A stretch of DNA of 64,000 nucleotides from Thermophagus sp052400625 (GCA_052400625.1 JBQTGH010000011.1), one strand, 5' to 3'; positions 16,340-26,031 are shown, counted from the stretch's first letter. Notes: generated by a model from the sequence alone, not told the origin. A program made the numbers and translations.

Positions 16340-19300
16340 TTAAAATTTTTGCATTATCCCTTTTCCCATAGTAAGGAGTTTCTTCAATATTTGGTGATAA
16401 AGCAGAAGAAAAAGAAGAACATTCATAGCCCATAAAACTCCTACATTGACCCAAAAGGTATCAAAATGGATCTGTCCGATCTTTTTGGTTGAGGTAAGAA
16501 AATGAGCCTTTATGAATTTGTGTTCCGGCTTTCTGAATATGGGATCAAATTTTTGAATCAGACGATTATTGTACCTGATGATTCGCTTTGAAAAGAAGTC
16601 ATCTTTTTTTCTTACGAATCTTTCCAAAGCTTCATTATGATACTTGTCACGCAGTGATGAAAGATACGTTTTGCCATACTTTTGAATAATATGTTGTCGG
16701 TGGATATCCTGACGTTGGTCTGCTTCATTGTATAGGGCTATGAAATATTTTTTTATTTGGCTCAAATAGAGGCGTGCTTGATCAATATTATCTTTTATAG
16801 GTATGTTTTGTATTTCTGTATGGGCCAATGATTGAAGTTGATCAGGAAGATTTGGTTGAATGGCCGCAAATTCATTGTTGAGCAATTGGACTATGGTGGA
16901 GTCAATATTGGTACCATTAGAATCTTCCAACTTTCGGAGTTCTGATTCCATGGAGGGACACCAGAAGTTGATTCGATAGGTGGCATCACTTTTAATTTGA
17001 TTATAGAGGTAGAATTCCCTTTGGTAATCATTATTTTTGAATTGATGCACCGCCAGTGCCTCAAAAGCCCACCTTGCCGTAATTAACTCTCCATACCATG
17101 GAATGTCGGAGATTGACGAAAATTTAGGGTTGAGGCGGTCGTACGATACAAAAACACCACTCAATACCAGTTGGGGGATAATTAGGAACGGAATAAGGAT
17201 GTAAATGTTGACAGATTTTTTGAGTGAATCAGAAATAATAAGTCCCAAAAGATTGGCAAACATTGCGGAACTAAATAAAACAATCCAGTAGGCGCCATAC
17301 ATCTCTTCAATTTGTAGAATTTTATTGCCAATCCATACTAATAGAAACACCTGAATGGCCGAAATGATTGCCAGAATGACTACTTTGGATAACAAATAAC
17401 TGAAGCGGCTTAAATTTAAAAAGGCTTCACGTCTTAAAATTTTCTTATCAGTGATAATCTCCTCAGCACTGACTGTTAAACCCACAAATATGGCTATTAT
17501 AACCGTGATAATGATATAGGTGACGAGGTTGGGATTATTATATAAACTGTATGAACCGTTGGATTCATCTACTTGGAAATAAAACAACATCCCGGCGAGG
17601 ATCAGGGCCAGTGCCGGCATTTCGAGGAGATTGATAAGCAGATACTGGAGGTTGGCTAGTTTAGATTTTAGGTCTCGGATGAAGAAGACTTTAAATTGAC
17701 CAAGACGATCGGGAATACGAAATTCAATATCGGGCAATGGAAGTCTGGTGTCTTCCTTTTTTTTGGGTGATGGATGCGCATTTTTAAATATCCTAAACCA
17801 TTCGGTCGGGGTTATTCGTCGCACCGGAGTAGGAGTTCCGTATTCGTCAAGGACTCTTGAATTAATTATATTGAGTATTTGTTCGGGATTTACATTGCCG
17901 CAAACCGGACATTCATTTTCGTCACGATTGGCGTGATTGACACAAGATTTAAAATAGTTAATGGCACCGACGGGATCACCATTGTAAATTAAGTAACCAC
18001 CCGTATCCAGAACCAGCAACTGGTTAAACATTTTAAAGATCTCGGAGGAGGGTTGGTGAATAACCACAAAAATCAACTTGCCTTTGACCGACATATCTTT
18101 GAGCAAGTCTATGATATTTTCGGAATCCCTTGATGATAATCCGGAGGTTGGTTCGTCCAAAAATAGAACGGAAGGTTCCCTGACCAACTCCAGGGCTATA
18201 TTTAGTCGTTTTCTTTGTCCTCCGCTAATTTTCTTGTTAAGGCTTGAGCCCACTTTCATATCCTTGATTTCGAATAATCCAAGGGTTTTAAGCATCTGAT
18301 CGACCTTGTCATGAATTTCCTGATTGCTCAGGTTTTCATAACAGAGTTTGGTGTTGTAATATAGGTTTTGGAATACGGTCAGATCCTCCATTAACAGGTC
18401 ATCCTGTGAAACGTAGCCAATAAGACCTTTTATCTTTTCCGGAAATAAATGGAGATCAATGCCATTGAGTAATACTTCTCCTGAAGCAGGGAGGTAGATG
18501 CCCGTAAGCAAATTGATTAAGGTGCTTTTCCCGGCCCCGGAATCTCCCATAATACCTACCAGCTGACCGGAATGGCTGGTGAAACTCATGGGGTGTAAGC
18601 CGGCTTTCCCGAGCTTGTCAAAGCTGAATGAAACATCTCTTACGTCCAGGATAATAGGCGTTTTGTTGGCTTGATAATTAAAATGAGCGGCAATGTCACT
18701 GAAGGTAATTGGGCTTCCGTTTTTGTAGCGAATGGATCCTCCCGGCCGTAAATATTGAATGCGCCGAGCAATAAGTACTTGGCCATTAATGGTGAGTTGG
18801 CTGTTTTGGCTGGTTTTTAATAGAAATAAAGATATCGATTTGATGTTTAGGACATAAATATCGGCCGGAAGGAATTCCCGAAACAGATATCGTTGTTCCG
18901 ATCTGTTTTCTTTTGAACCGCCAATTATCAGCAAATTTTTGTTTTTGTCAGGGGGTTGGCGGGTGATGAATTGTTTTATGGAAAAATATTCATCTTTTGG
19001 GATGTTGAAGGTGGTGGCAACGGTATCAGCCAATTCATTACCAAAGTCTGAAATACTCCAGTTCCTTAAGTTTAAAAACTCCAACAATTGGATAATGACA
19101 ATGGTCTTCTGGTAATGGGTCAATTCTTCATTGATGGCGGTAGCGATACGAAGCACTTTGACTGAGCTGGCAGCATAGAGTTTGGGGACTCTGGTCTTTT
19201 CCTTGAGCTTTTTTTGAAAAGTCAGGCAATGCTGATCAAATAGTGCCAAATACTCTTCTATAAGTTGGGTATTAAGGTGGAGTGAGAGATAATCTCTGAC

Positions 19301-19387
19301 GATATTACGACGCGATTCTGCATCCTGAACAGGTACAGCAATAAGCGCAAATAGCTGCATCAATGCTTTTAAAATACCTTCACTCAT
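16340..19387 (-). CDS. Large ABCG-like ABC transporter (ATPase and permease fused)
   Basis: This 1015-residue protein joins an ABC ATPase to a membrane domain in ABCG order. Residues 1-150 are helical and look like a TerB-type domain; about 150-240 is a second unassigned soluble domain. The ATPase has Walker A GDSGAGKST near residue 283, signature SGGQRKR near 388, Walker B VLFLDEPTS near 410 and the switch IHQPSS near 443. A CPVCGNVNPEQ segment near 497 could bind metal. Six likely membrane helices run from about 582 to 750 and at the C-terminus (about 985-1005), with a soluble loop of roughly 200 residues between the last two. The substrate cannot be inferred. The genes upstream on this strand encode an outer-membrane barrel and a secreted protein, which hints at envelope export. 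Confidence 0.85.
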   Translation of the reverse strand: MSEGILKALMQLFALIAVPVQDAESRRNIVRDYLSLHLNTQLIEEYLALFDQHCLTFQKKLKEKTRVPKLYAASSVKVLRIATAINEELTHYQKTIVIIQLLEFLNLRNWSISDFGNELADTVATTFNIPKDEYFSIKQFITRQPPDKNKNLLIIGGSKENRSEQRYLFREFLPADIYVLNIKSISLFLLKTSQNSQLTINGQVLIARRIQYLRPGGSIRYKNGSPITFSDIAAHFNYQANKTPIILDVRDVSFSFDKLGKAGLHPMSFTSHSGQLVGIMGDSGAGKSTLINLLTGIYLPASGEVLLNGIDLHLFPEKIKGLIGYVSQDDLLMEDLTVFQNLYYNTKLCYENLSNQEIHDKVDQMLKTLGLFEIKDMKVGSSLNKKISGGQRKRLNIALELVREPSVLFLDEPTSGLSSRDSENIIDLLKDMSVKGKLIFVVIHQPSSEIFKMFNQLLVLDTGGYLIYNGDPVGAINYFKSCVNHANRDENECPVCGNVNPEQILNIINSRVLDEYGTPTPVRRITPTEWFRIFKNAHPSPKKKEDTRLPLPDIEFRIPDRLGQFKVFFIRDLKSKLANLQYLLINLLEMPALALILAGMLFYFQVDESNGSYSLYNNPNLVTYIIITVIIAIFVGLTVSAEEIITDKKILRREAFLNLSRFSYLLSKVVILAIISAIQVFLLVWIGNKILQIEEMYGAYWIVLFSSAMFANLLGLIISDSLKKSVNIYILIPFLIIPQLVLSGVFVSYDRLNPKFSSISDIPWYGELITARWAFEALAVHQFKNNDYQREFYLYNQIKSDATYRINFWCPSMESELRKLEDSNGTNIDSTIVQLLNNEFAAIQPNLPDQLQSLAHTEIQNIPIKDNIDQARLYLSQIKKYFIALYNEADQRQDIHRQHIIQKYGKTYLSSLRDKYHNEALERFVRKKDDFFSKRIIRYNNRLIQKFDPIFRKPEHKFIKAHFLTSTKKIGQIHFDTFWVNVGVLWAMNVLLFLLLYHQILKKLLTMGKGIMQKF

Positions 19388-19541
19388 GTAGCGTTTCGAG
19401 TTAAGATTTGTATCCTGAAAGTTTTCTATAAATCAAAATCTGATTTTTAGATGTTTCTGAATCCAACATTGCTTTTTTACCACCAAAAAGTTGCCTTACT
19501 ACTCTGAGAAGAATAATTTTTAAGCCTTTATCGATGGTGGA

Positions 19542-19988
19542 TTACAAAGAAGGGTTTCCAAGGCTTTTTACCCCAATAAGGATTACCGCCATGCCTGAAT
19601 TGCCTTCTCCGGGCATCAGTCCGGCTTCTATCTTACATTCCAGATTTCCCTTCATTTCAAAATCCCAGGACGAGGAGAAGTTATGTCGTGTGGTGGAAAA
19701 GAGTAGATTGTTATTGGTATCGTATATTGAAAACCATATTTTTTTGTTGGTCGGTGAACAGGTGACAATTCGATAAATATTTCCCTCGAACAGAGTTGTT
19801 CTGAATTCCGCAACTTCAGAACCGGTGAGTAGCGCCTTCATGGGCTGGCTGTTATGAATAAAGCCATCGTCAATTTGCTCCATGCAACCGGAGTAGAAGT
19901 GTTGAGATTGGTTGGGCTGACTTAATGCAACTGCGCAAAGAGAAATAATTGTTAGCAATATTAGAGTTGTCGTTTTTCCGGAATTCAT
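19542..19988 (-). CDS. Small secreted protein, paralogue of the 52-kb protein
   Basis: I do not recognise a named family. The 148-residue protein has a signal peptide (hydrophobic residues 8-24, then SQPNQ). The mature part has one Cys near the start (YSGCMEQID) and a beta-rich pattern. Two motifs, HNFSSSWDFEM and GMAVILIGVK, match HDFASKWDFTA and GCVAVLIGID in the secreted protein encoded at 51887-52366, in the same order and at similar spacing, so the two are paralogues. It lies between the outer-membrane barrel gene (172 bases upstream) and the ABC transporter gene (about 150 bases downstream) on the same strand. Function is unknown; an adhesin-like or lipid-binding beta-sandwich is one possibility. 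Confidence 0.72.
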   Translation of the reverse strand: MNSGKTTTLILLTIISLCAVALSQPNQSQHFYSGCMEQIDDGFIHNSQPMKALLTGSEVAEFRTTLFEGNIYRIVTCSPTNKKIWFSIYDTNNNLLFSTTRHNFSSSWDFEMKGNLECKIEAGLMPGEGNSGMAVILIGVKSLGNPSL

Positions 19989-20160
19989 GTCGTACTAAAA
20001 TTCTTTTAAAATGTTGGGTTGTTGGCCCTGACTTTGTTTATAGTCAAAGATATTCAAAAAAATATAATTATTCGATAAATCCTTAAAAATAATTACTTTG
20101 TCAAGATTGTTTAGTCGATGTTGTGGAACATTATTAAATATGCAGTGCGAAATTAGAATG

Positions 20161-22095
20161 TTAATAGTAGGTGGATGACCCGGGCTGGTCAGGAACAAAA
20201 CTTTTGAAATCTCGTGAGGATTCTCCTGAAATTCGAAAACTAAAGGGTAGTTCCCCTGATGGCACTCTGGGCATTATGGCAAGCATGATTTGTAAGGTGT
20301 TGAATACCATGTTGTCATTTCTGATCCTTAATCCACCGCCAAAACTGAAATAGGGCGAGTGACGGAATAGTTGTTTATCGCTCTCTTTTAAAAAGGCAGT
20401 GTCGAAAAAGGTAAAAGCTACAAATTTGAACCCCCATGGTTCTATGTTGGTAAAAAATACCTGTTCTGTTTTAAATACTAATTTTTCACTTCCTTTTATG
20501 GCCTGGTTAAAGTCAAATCGGCGGAGACCTTCTTCGTCTTCATCAATAAATAGAAATTCTCCCGGCAGCCGTTTGAAACCATTGACATATTGAATTTCCA
20601 TAAAATGTCTAAACTGGCTGGTGTTGAGGTTGATGAGAGGAGAGATGTATTCGGCCATGAGTTTGATGTGACCTTGTTCCGGCTTGCCGGCTTTAAAATA
20701 GGATCCTATATCACCACTAACATACACATATCCTTTAGAGGGAATCAGCGCTTGGCCTCTGGAATGGTGAAACTCAAGGTAATGTCGATTGGATTCATTC
20801 CCATTTTGAAAACCATAATTGAAAGATGTTAGAGATCCGAAAGGAACGTCCTCGGTGCGGCCAAAGGAATAGATGAGGTTGTTCTTGTAATAACCCCTTC
20901 TGGAGAAAGAAACTCCGCCGAAATAGAATTTTCCTTCAGGCAGGAACTCTTGGTTCTCCACTTGGTTGTACAGTTTTAGGTCGAGGTAGCGCGTCATGAT
21001 GTAAAAGTTGCTACGAATGGGAAGGGTTGAAGTCCCTAGTAAAAAGGAACGCCCTGCCCAGAAATTTTGTCTTCTGTAATCAAGGGCTGGATCCCATTCC
21101 AGTGAGGGATAGTCTTTCAATCCCGGATTGATATAGGAGCGATTGATGGTTGCCCCTCCTGCATACTTTATTTCTGGCAAGACAAAGTTTTTTTCAATGT
21201 TTCCGGATACTACCTGGAAATTATTCATTTTGGCGTAATCAATATCAAAATTGAAGTATTGTCCGGGAAAGTTTTCTGCTCCGAAGCGTTCTCTGAAACC
21301 CCAGTCTCTTATTTCGGCGGTGGGAGTAACAATGGTGTTGGAAAGGTAGATGCCTCGGCCAAACAGGTTTTTGTTGATCAGTGTAAAAGAGGGTTGTTGT
21401 TTTTTTAAACCTAATGAGACAGCCAGGGGATAGCGATCTTGTACATAAACGCTGATGTTAACGGTATTGTTATCACCTGATGATGTCCAGGCAACAATTC
21501 TGGTATCATTGATAAAAGAAAGAGCACGTAACAGACGTTCACTGTCTGTAATGTCTGTTTTTTTTAGTGTTTCTCCCGGTTGGAATGTCAGGGTTTTTAA
21601 AACTATACCCGGGGCAGTCTCAAATCTTAGTTTGTTTCCCATTTTTATCAGCCACGAATCCGAAACGCTGGATGTGTCGTTAATGGAAGCACCAAATGGA
21701 GGAATACTTCGAATGTGAATACACGCAATTTTTTTTCCAATGTGCTGAAAATAGGATGGCTGACGGATGGTGTCCTTAATGGAGTCTAAACTGCTCTTAA
21801 CAAGCCATTCGTGTAATTTGCGAGAAAAAAAGTTTTTTTCAGATTGATTTTTCAGGATTTCTTCTAGTTTTCGTCCTTCGTTAGTCGTTGTTTTATTTAT
21901 TGTTTTCGGCGTAATTAACCGGATTATGGTGTCATTCCTGAAAATCGTAATGGTGTCTGATATTTGTGCATAAAAAATACTAGGCCATGAGAAAAGAAAC
22001 CAAAATAAAAATATTGTCAGGCACCGTATCGGTCTGTTTGGTCCGAAGAGCTTGAGCAATTGTCTGAAATATCCTTTCATTGGCGGGCTATGCAT
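20161..22095 (-). CDS. Outer-membrane BamA/TamA-like barrel protein with a POTRA-like domain
   Basis: The 644-residue protein has a signal anchor (hydrophobic residues 25-43, then YAQISD), a linker, a POTRA-like segment at about residues 125-220 (IACIHIRSIPPFG, GETLKKTDITDSERLLRALSFINDTRIVAW, VNISVYVQDRYPLAVSLG), and a C-terminal region of about 420 residues rich in alternating aromatic and polar strands, as in 16-stranded Omp85 barrels. It is shorter than BamA, with room for one or two POTRA domains. It is probably a surface-antigen (Omp85) family protein that inserts or secretes envelope components. The first in-frame ATG is used; MKGYFRQ five codons later is an alternative. A 13-bp perfect inverted repeat lies just upstream. 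Confidence 0.78.
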   Translation of the reverse strand: MHSPPMKGYFRQLLKLFGPNRPIRCLTIFLFWFLFSWPSIFYAQISDTITIFRNDTIIRLITPKTINKTTTNEGRKLEEILKNQSEKNFFSRKLHEWLVKSSLDSIKDTIRQPSYFQHIGKKIACIHIRSIPPFGASINDTSSVSDSWLIKMGNKLRFETAPGIVLKTLTFQPGETLKKTDITDSERLLRALSFINDTRIVAWTSSGDNNTVNISVYVQDRYPLAVSLGLKKQQPSFTLINKNLFGRGIYLSNTIVTPTAEIRDWGFRERFGAENFPGQYFNFDIDYAKMNNFQVVSGNIEKNFVLPEIKYAGGATINRSYINPGLKDYPSLEWDPALDYRRQNFWAGRSFLLGTSTLPIRSNFYIMTRYLDLKLYNQVENQEFLPEGKFYFGGVSFSRRGYYKNNLIYSFGRTEDVPFGSLTSFNYGFQNGNESNRHYLEFHHSRGQALIPSKGYVYVSGDIGSYFKAGKPEQGHIKLMAEYISPLINLNTSQFRHFMEIQYVNGFKRLPGEFLFIDEDEEGLRRFDFNQAIKGSEKLVFKTEQVFFTNIEPWGFKFVAFTFFDTAFLKESDKQLFRHSPYFSFGGGLRIRNDNMVFNTLQIMLAIMPRVPSGELPFSFRISGESSRDFKSFVPDQPGSSTYY

Positions 22096-22400
22096 TAATT
22101 ATTTACCCTTAATATAAGACAAATATTTTTTTTACAATTTTACAGAAATGAGAACAGTGGGATTGTAAAATTGTAAGGTTTGTGAAAACAAGTTTTTACT
22201 GTGTGCTATAAGGAAGCCTTCTGTTGGTTAAAAAGGCATCAATAATGGTTTTGACAGGGATTGCTAAAATAGGCATTTTTTAATTTTTTTGTCTTAGCTG
22301 AAAATATGACATGTTATTTGAGGCAAAAGCAGTCAATATGACAGTGTTTTAACTTGTGGCAAAAACATTGATGCCCAAAGCGTGAAAAAAGTGAACAACT
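22096..22400. other. Divergent region between the Omp85-like gene and clpB
   Basis: This 305-base region contains the 13-bp inverted repeat described separately. I find no exact TAnnTTTG box for clpB; TAACTTG near 22353 is one base short of it. No small gene is credible here. Confidence 0.5.
22132..22176. promoter_or_regulatory. 13-bp perfect inverted repeat upstream of clpB
   Basis: TTACAATTTTACA (22132-22144) is followed after 19 bases by its exact reverse complement TGTAAAATTGTAA (22164-22176). Because the flanking genes diverge, it cannot be a terminator for either. It could be an operator for a dimeric regulator or a structured leader. It is not the CIRCE element. Confidence 0.55.
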
Positions 22401-24986
22401 ATGAATCTGGATAAATTTACCATCAAAGCACAGGAAGCTATTCAACAAGCCTTTCAAATAGCTGCAAATCATCAGCATCAATCCATTGAAAATGCCCATC
22501 TGCTAAAAGGCATTCAGCAGGCAGAAGAAAACGTTCCCCGATATCTGTTTAACAAATTGGGAGCTGGTTTGGCGTTTTCCGTATTAGATAAAATGTTGGA
22601 GTCGTATCCGAAAGTGAGTGGCGGTGAGGCCTACCTGAGTAGGGATGCCAACAACTCATTACAACAGGCCATTCATTTTACCAACGAGATGGGCGATCAA
22701 TTTACGGGCATCGAACATCTGATCATGGGAATTTTGAGAAGTGGCGGTCAGGTTTCAACAATGTTGAAAGATGCCGGTATTTCAGAAAAAGGGTTGAAAC
22801 AAGCAATTCTGGAATTACGAAAAGGTCGAAAAGTAGAAAGTCAGACGGCCGAAGAATCCTACAACTCTTTGGGACGTTTCGCCATCGATCTTAATGAAAT
22901 GGCCCGGACAGGAAAATTAGATCCTGTGATAGGGCGGGACGAGGAAATTAGAAGGATTTTGCAAATTCTGTCGCGGCGAACCAAAAACAATCCGATATTG
23001 ATAGGAGAACCTGGTGTTGGTAAGACGGCCATTGCAGAAGGGTTGGCTCATCGAATTATCAATGGAGATGTTCCCGAAAATTTGAAAAGCAAGCGTATCT
23101 ACTCTCTTGATATGGGGGCTTTGATTGCCGGTGCCAAATATAAAGGAGAGTTTGAAGAACGTTTGAAATCGGTGGTGAAAGAGGTGGTGGATAGTGACGG
23201 TGAAGTTATTCTGTTTATCGATGAGATTCATACGCTTGTGGGGGCCGGAAAGAGTGAGGGGGCGATGGATGCCGCCAATATTCTTAAGCCTGCACTGGCG
23301 CGTGGGGAATTAAGAGCCATTGGTGCGACCACATTGGCAGAGTATCAGAAATATTTTGAAAAGGATAAAGCCCTGGAACGTCGTTTCCAAATTGTAATGG
23401 TTGACGAACCTGATGTCGCCTCCGCCATTTCAATTCTTCGAGGATTGAAGGAACGGTATGAAAACCATCATAAAGTACGGATTCGGGATGAAGCCATTCT
23501 TGGCGCAGTGGAGTTATCTAAACGATATATCACGGATCGTTTTTTGCCGGATAAAGCCATTGATTTAATTGATGAGGCAGCTTCCAAGCTGCGCCTGGAA
23601 ATGAATTCGGTGCCGGAAGAAATTGACGAAATAGAACGTAAAATAAAACAGTTAGAGATAGAACGAGAAGCCATCCGTCGCGAAGGTGATCAGAAGAAGG
23701 TCGACGATTTAAGTAAAGAAATATCTGACCTGAAAGGGGAAAGAAATTCTTTGCGTGCTCGATGGGAGGAAGAAAGGGGGATTATCGAACAGATTCAAAA
23801 AAATAAAGAGCAAATTGAGCAATATAGCTTAGAGGCTAAGCAGGCTGAACGCGAAGGGCTGTATGAAAAGGTCGCAGAGTTGCGTTATGGCAGGATAAAA
23901 GAAGCCAATGCATCGATCGAAGCACTTAAGAAAAAGCTGGCAGACCGCCAGGGCGAAAATCCTATGATTAAGCAGGAAGTTGATGCAGAGGATGTCGCTC
24001 AAGTTGTAAGCCGATGGACCGGTATTCCTGTGACCCGCATGTTGCAAAGTGAACGCCAGAAATTGTTGAGACTGGAAGATGAATTGCATAAACGGGTGAT
24101 TGGACAGGAAGAAGCCATCGCTGCAGTGGCAGATGCTGTTCGGAGAAGTAGAGCTGGATTGCAGGATGCCAAACGGCCAATCGGTTCGTTTATTTTTCTG
24201 GGGATGACCGGTGTGGGTAAAACTGAGCTGGCACGTGCCTTGGCAGAGTTCCTCTTTAATGATGAGGATTTAATGACGCGGATCGATATGTCTGAATATC
24301 AGGAACGACATTCTGTTTCCCGATTGATTGGGGCGCCTCCCGGATATGTGGGATATGATGAGGGTGGCCAATTAACAGAAGCGGTTCGCAGGAAGCCTTA
24401 CTCTGTGGTTCTGCTTGATGAAATCGAGAAAGCCCATCCCGATGTTTTCAATATTTTGCTGCAGGTGTTGGATGAAGGACGGTTGACCGACAACAAGGGA
24501 CGTCACGCCGATTTTAAAAATACGATTATTATTATGACCTCCAATGTGGGCTCGCAACTGATACAAAAAAGTTTTGAGCAATCAGGTGCCGAAGGATTTA
24601 GTGAAAAAGTTGCCGAAAAAACACGCAATGATGTGATGACACTGTTAAAGCAAACAATCCGTCCTGAATTCTTAAATCGTATTGATGATATAATAATGTT
24701 TAAACCGTTGACTCGCGATGAGATTAGTGAGATCGTTAAGTTGCAGTTCGCATTAATTGCAAAACAATTAAAAATGCAGGGAATAAAAATTGAAATGAGT
24801 GATTTGGCTGTGAAATTTTTGGCTGATGTTGGTTTTGATCCTTTGTTTGGGGCCAGACCTATTAAGAGGGCCATGCAAAGGTTGGTCCTGAATCATCTGG
24901 CAAAAAAAATACTGGCCAACGAGGTGAACCGTGAGAAACCGATATTAGTTGACTTTGACGGCAAACAACTGTTCTTTAAAAATTAA
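22401..24986 (+). CDS. clpB: ATP-dependent disaggregase ClpB
   Basis: ClpB rescues aggregated proteins together with DnaK. The 861-residue protein has the N-terminal Clp repeat domain (residues 1-145), AAA+ domain 1 with Walker A GEPGVGKTA near residue 201 and Walker B VILFIDEIHTLVGAG, the long coiled-coil middle domain that distinguishes ClpB (about 400-525), AAA+ domain 2 with GMTGVGKTELA near 600 and the SRLIGAPPGYVGYDEGGQLTE pore region, and the C-terminal D2-small domain. Length is the usual 850-870. Regulation by heat shock is expected for the family, but no known heat-shock operator is visible; the inverted repeat upstream is the only candidate. Confidence 0.97.
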   Translation: MNLDKFTIKAQEAIQQAFQIAANHQHQSIENAHLLKGIQQAEENVPRYLFNKLGAGLAFSVLDKMLESYPKVSGGEAYLSRDANNSLQQAIHFTNEMGDQFTGIEHLIMGILRSGGQVSTMLKDAGISEKGLKQAILELRKGRKVESQTAEESYNSLGRFAIDLNEMARTGKLDPVIGRDEEIRRILQILSRRTKNNPILIGEPGVGKTAIAEGLAHRIINGDVPENLKSKRIYSLDMGALIAGAKYKGEFEERLKSVVKEVVDSDGEVILFIDEIHTLVGAGKSEGAMDAANILKPALARGELRAIGATTLAEYQKYFEKDKALERRFQIVMVDEPDVASAISILRGLKERYENHHKVRIRDEAILGAVELSKRYITDRFLPDKAIDLIDEAASKLRLEMNSVPEEIDEIERKIKQLEIEREAIRREGDQKKVDDLSKEISDLKGERNSLRARWEEERGIIEQIQKNKEQIEQYSLEAKQAEREGLYEKVAELRYGRIKEANASIEALKKKLADRQGENPMIKQEVDAEDVAQVVSRWTGIPVTRMLQSERQKLLRLEDELHKRVIGQEEAIAAVADAVRRSRAGLQDAKRPIGSFIFLGMTGVGKTELARALAEFLFNDEDLMTRIDMSEYQERHSVSRLIGAPPGYVGYDEGGQLTEAVRRKPYSVVLLDEIEKAHPDVFNILLQVLDEGRLTDNKGRHADFKNTIIIMTSNVGSQLIQKSFEQSGAEGFSEKVAEKTRNDVMTLLKQTIRPEFLNRIDDIIMFKPLTRDEISEIVKLQFALIAKQLKMQGIKIEMSDLAVKFLADVGFDPLFGARPIKRAMQRLVLNHLAKKILANEVNREKPILVDFDGKQLFFKN

Positions 24987-25096
24987 TTTATGAGATGAAT
25001 GGTTTGACGGAAACAGGAATTAAATGGGTGCTTATACTTTTGATAGGACTATCTCCCGGTAATCGTAACGGATCGCGGTAGCCCCATAAAAATAGT

Positions 25097-25134
25097 AAAG
25101 GGATAGACTCCAACCATTTTGGATCTATCCCTTT
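25097..25134. terminator. Inverted repeat between the convergent clpB and STAS genes
   Basis: AAAGGGATAGA (25097-25107) pairs perfectly with TCTATCCCTTT (25124-25134) across a 16-base loop. Lying between convergent genes, it is best read as a bidirectional terminator, though neither side has a long T-run. Confidence 0.6.
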
Positions 25135-25206
25135 GCCATGAAATAAAACTTTGTCTGTTAATGAGACAGTGAAATTGGCCAAAAAGACAGTGAATAAAGT
25201 GACTGT

Positions 25207-25527
25207 CTATTCTTTATAGAAATCAAAAACTTTATCCAACTTCATTAACGTTAAAAGGTCCATGACCTCTTTTTGAATATTTGAGAGATAAAAATTGCGA
25301 TTGTTCTGTCGTGCTGTTTTAAGGGCAGAGATTAAAACTCCAAAGCCCGTACTGTCAATGAATTTAATATTTGAGAGATCCAGAACAAAATTCAAATCTG
25401 TTTGGTTAAGTTGTTTGTTTAAAAGTGATTTAACATCCGGGGCAATGGTTGCATTCAAACGATCAGAATGCTGTATGGTGCCAATGAGAATGTTCGCTTT
25501 TCGGGTTACTGCAAGTTTTGTCTCCAT
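25207..25527 (-). CDS. STAS-domain anti-sigma factor antagonist
   Basis: A second single-domain STAS protein (106 residues) with the canonical FIDSTGFGVLISALK segment near residues 56-70, in which the serine of DSTG is the expected phospho-acceptor. It has the FVLDLSNIKF strand ahead of it. Its start overlaps the stop codon of the upstream Hpt gene by one base (TAATG), so they are translated together. The pairing of STAS and Hpt suggests a link between a phosphorelay and a partner switch, but no sigma factor or anti-sigma kinase lies nearby. Confidence 0.88.
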   Translation of the reverse strand: METKLAVTRKANILIGTIQHSDRLNATIAPDVKSLLNKQLNQTDLNFVLDLSNIKFIDSTGFGVLISALKTARQNNRNFYLSNIQKEVMDLLTLMKLDKVFDFYKE

Positions 25528-26003
25528 TATTTCCCAATTTCTAATTTAAGTTCTTCTTCAGCTTTTATTAGTACGTCCTTGAATGTGTTAATGATGACAG
25601 CCACGGTGTCAGTGGTTGCATGCGATTTTACCCACAGTTGTCGTTCTTCCTCGTATTCCTGAAGATTTTTTTTTAGTTGATTGGCTGTCTCAACTTCTTT
25701 TGTGGTCGGGTTGCTTTTATTTTCAATGTCTCTGACAAATAGTTCTTTGGCAACTAACTCAAGGTTTTTTAGATCACGATTTCCTAATTCTTCCATGCCT
25801 AAAGAGAGGACGGATGACTTGGCTTTATGAGCAAGTGCTGCAACATCGAGCCATCGTTTTTCTGAAAATGCCTGATCAAACCCTTTCGTAAATTCAGGTA
25901 TCTGATCCAAAAAAATAGTTATTAGTTCTGTTATGATGCTTCTGTCACCTTCGGCAATGCTGTCAAGGTAGCTTAAGTTAATACATTCATATTGCTTATG
26001 CAT
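25527..26003 (-). CDS. Hpt-domain phosphotransfer protein
   Basis: This 158-residue all-helical protein is a free-standing histidine phosphotransfer domain. The N-terminal YLDSIAEGDRSIITELITIFLDQIPE matches the usual Hpt opening, and ALAHKAKSSVLSLGMEELG near residues 56-74 holds the phospho-accepting histidine in the HxxKSS context. The last 50 residues form an extra charged helix (ELKKNLQEYEEERQLW type). It would relay phosphate between receiver domains, for example with the hybrid kinase 11 kb away, although that kinase has its own Hpt domain. A -7 box TAAATTTG lies about 30 bases upstream. Confidence 0.85.
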   Translation of the reverse strand: MHKQYECINLSYLDSIAEGDRSIITELITIFLDQIPEFTKGFDQAFSEKRWLDVAALAHKAKSSVLSLGMEELGNRDLKNLELVAKELFVRDIENKSNPTTKEVETANQLKKNLQEYEEERQLWVKSHATTDTVAVIINTFKDVLIKAEEELKLEIGK

Positions 26004-26031
26004 AAAAAAATCTTTTTCGGGCTTGAACGGT

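Noticed and set aside
22132..22176. CIRCE heat-shock operator
   Set aside because: The arms do not resemble TTAGCACTC/GAGTGCTAA and the spacer is 19 rather than 9 bases.
24988..25182. 64-residue minus-strand frame after clpB
   Set aside because: It spans the inverted repeat between convergent genes and has no recognisable motif; more likely terminator sequence.
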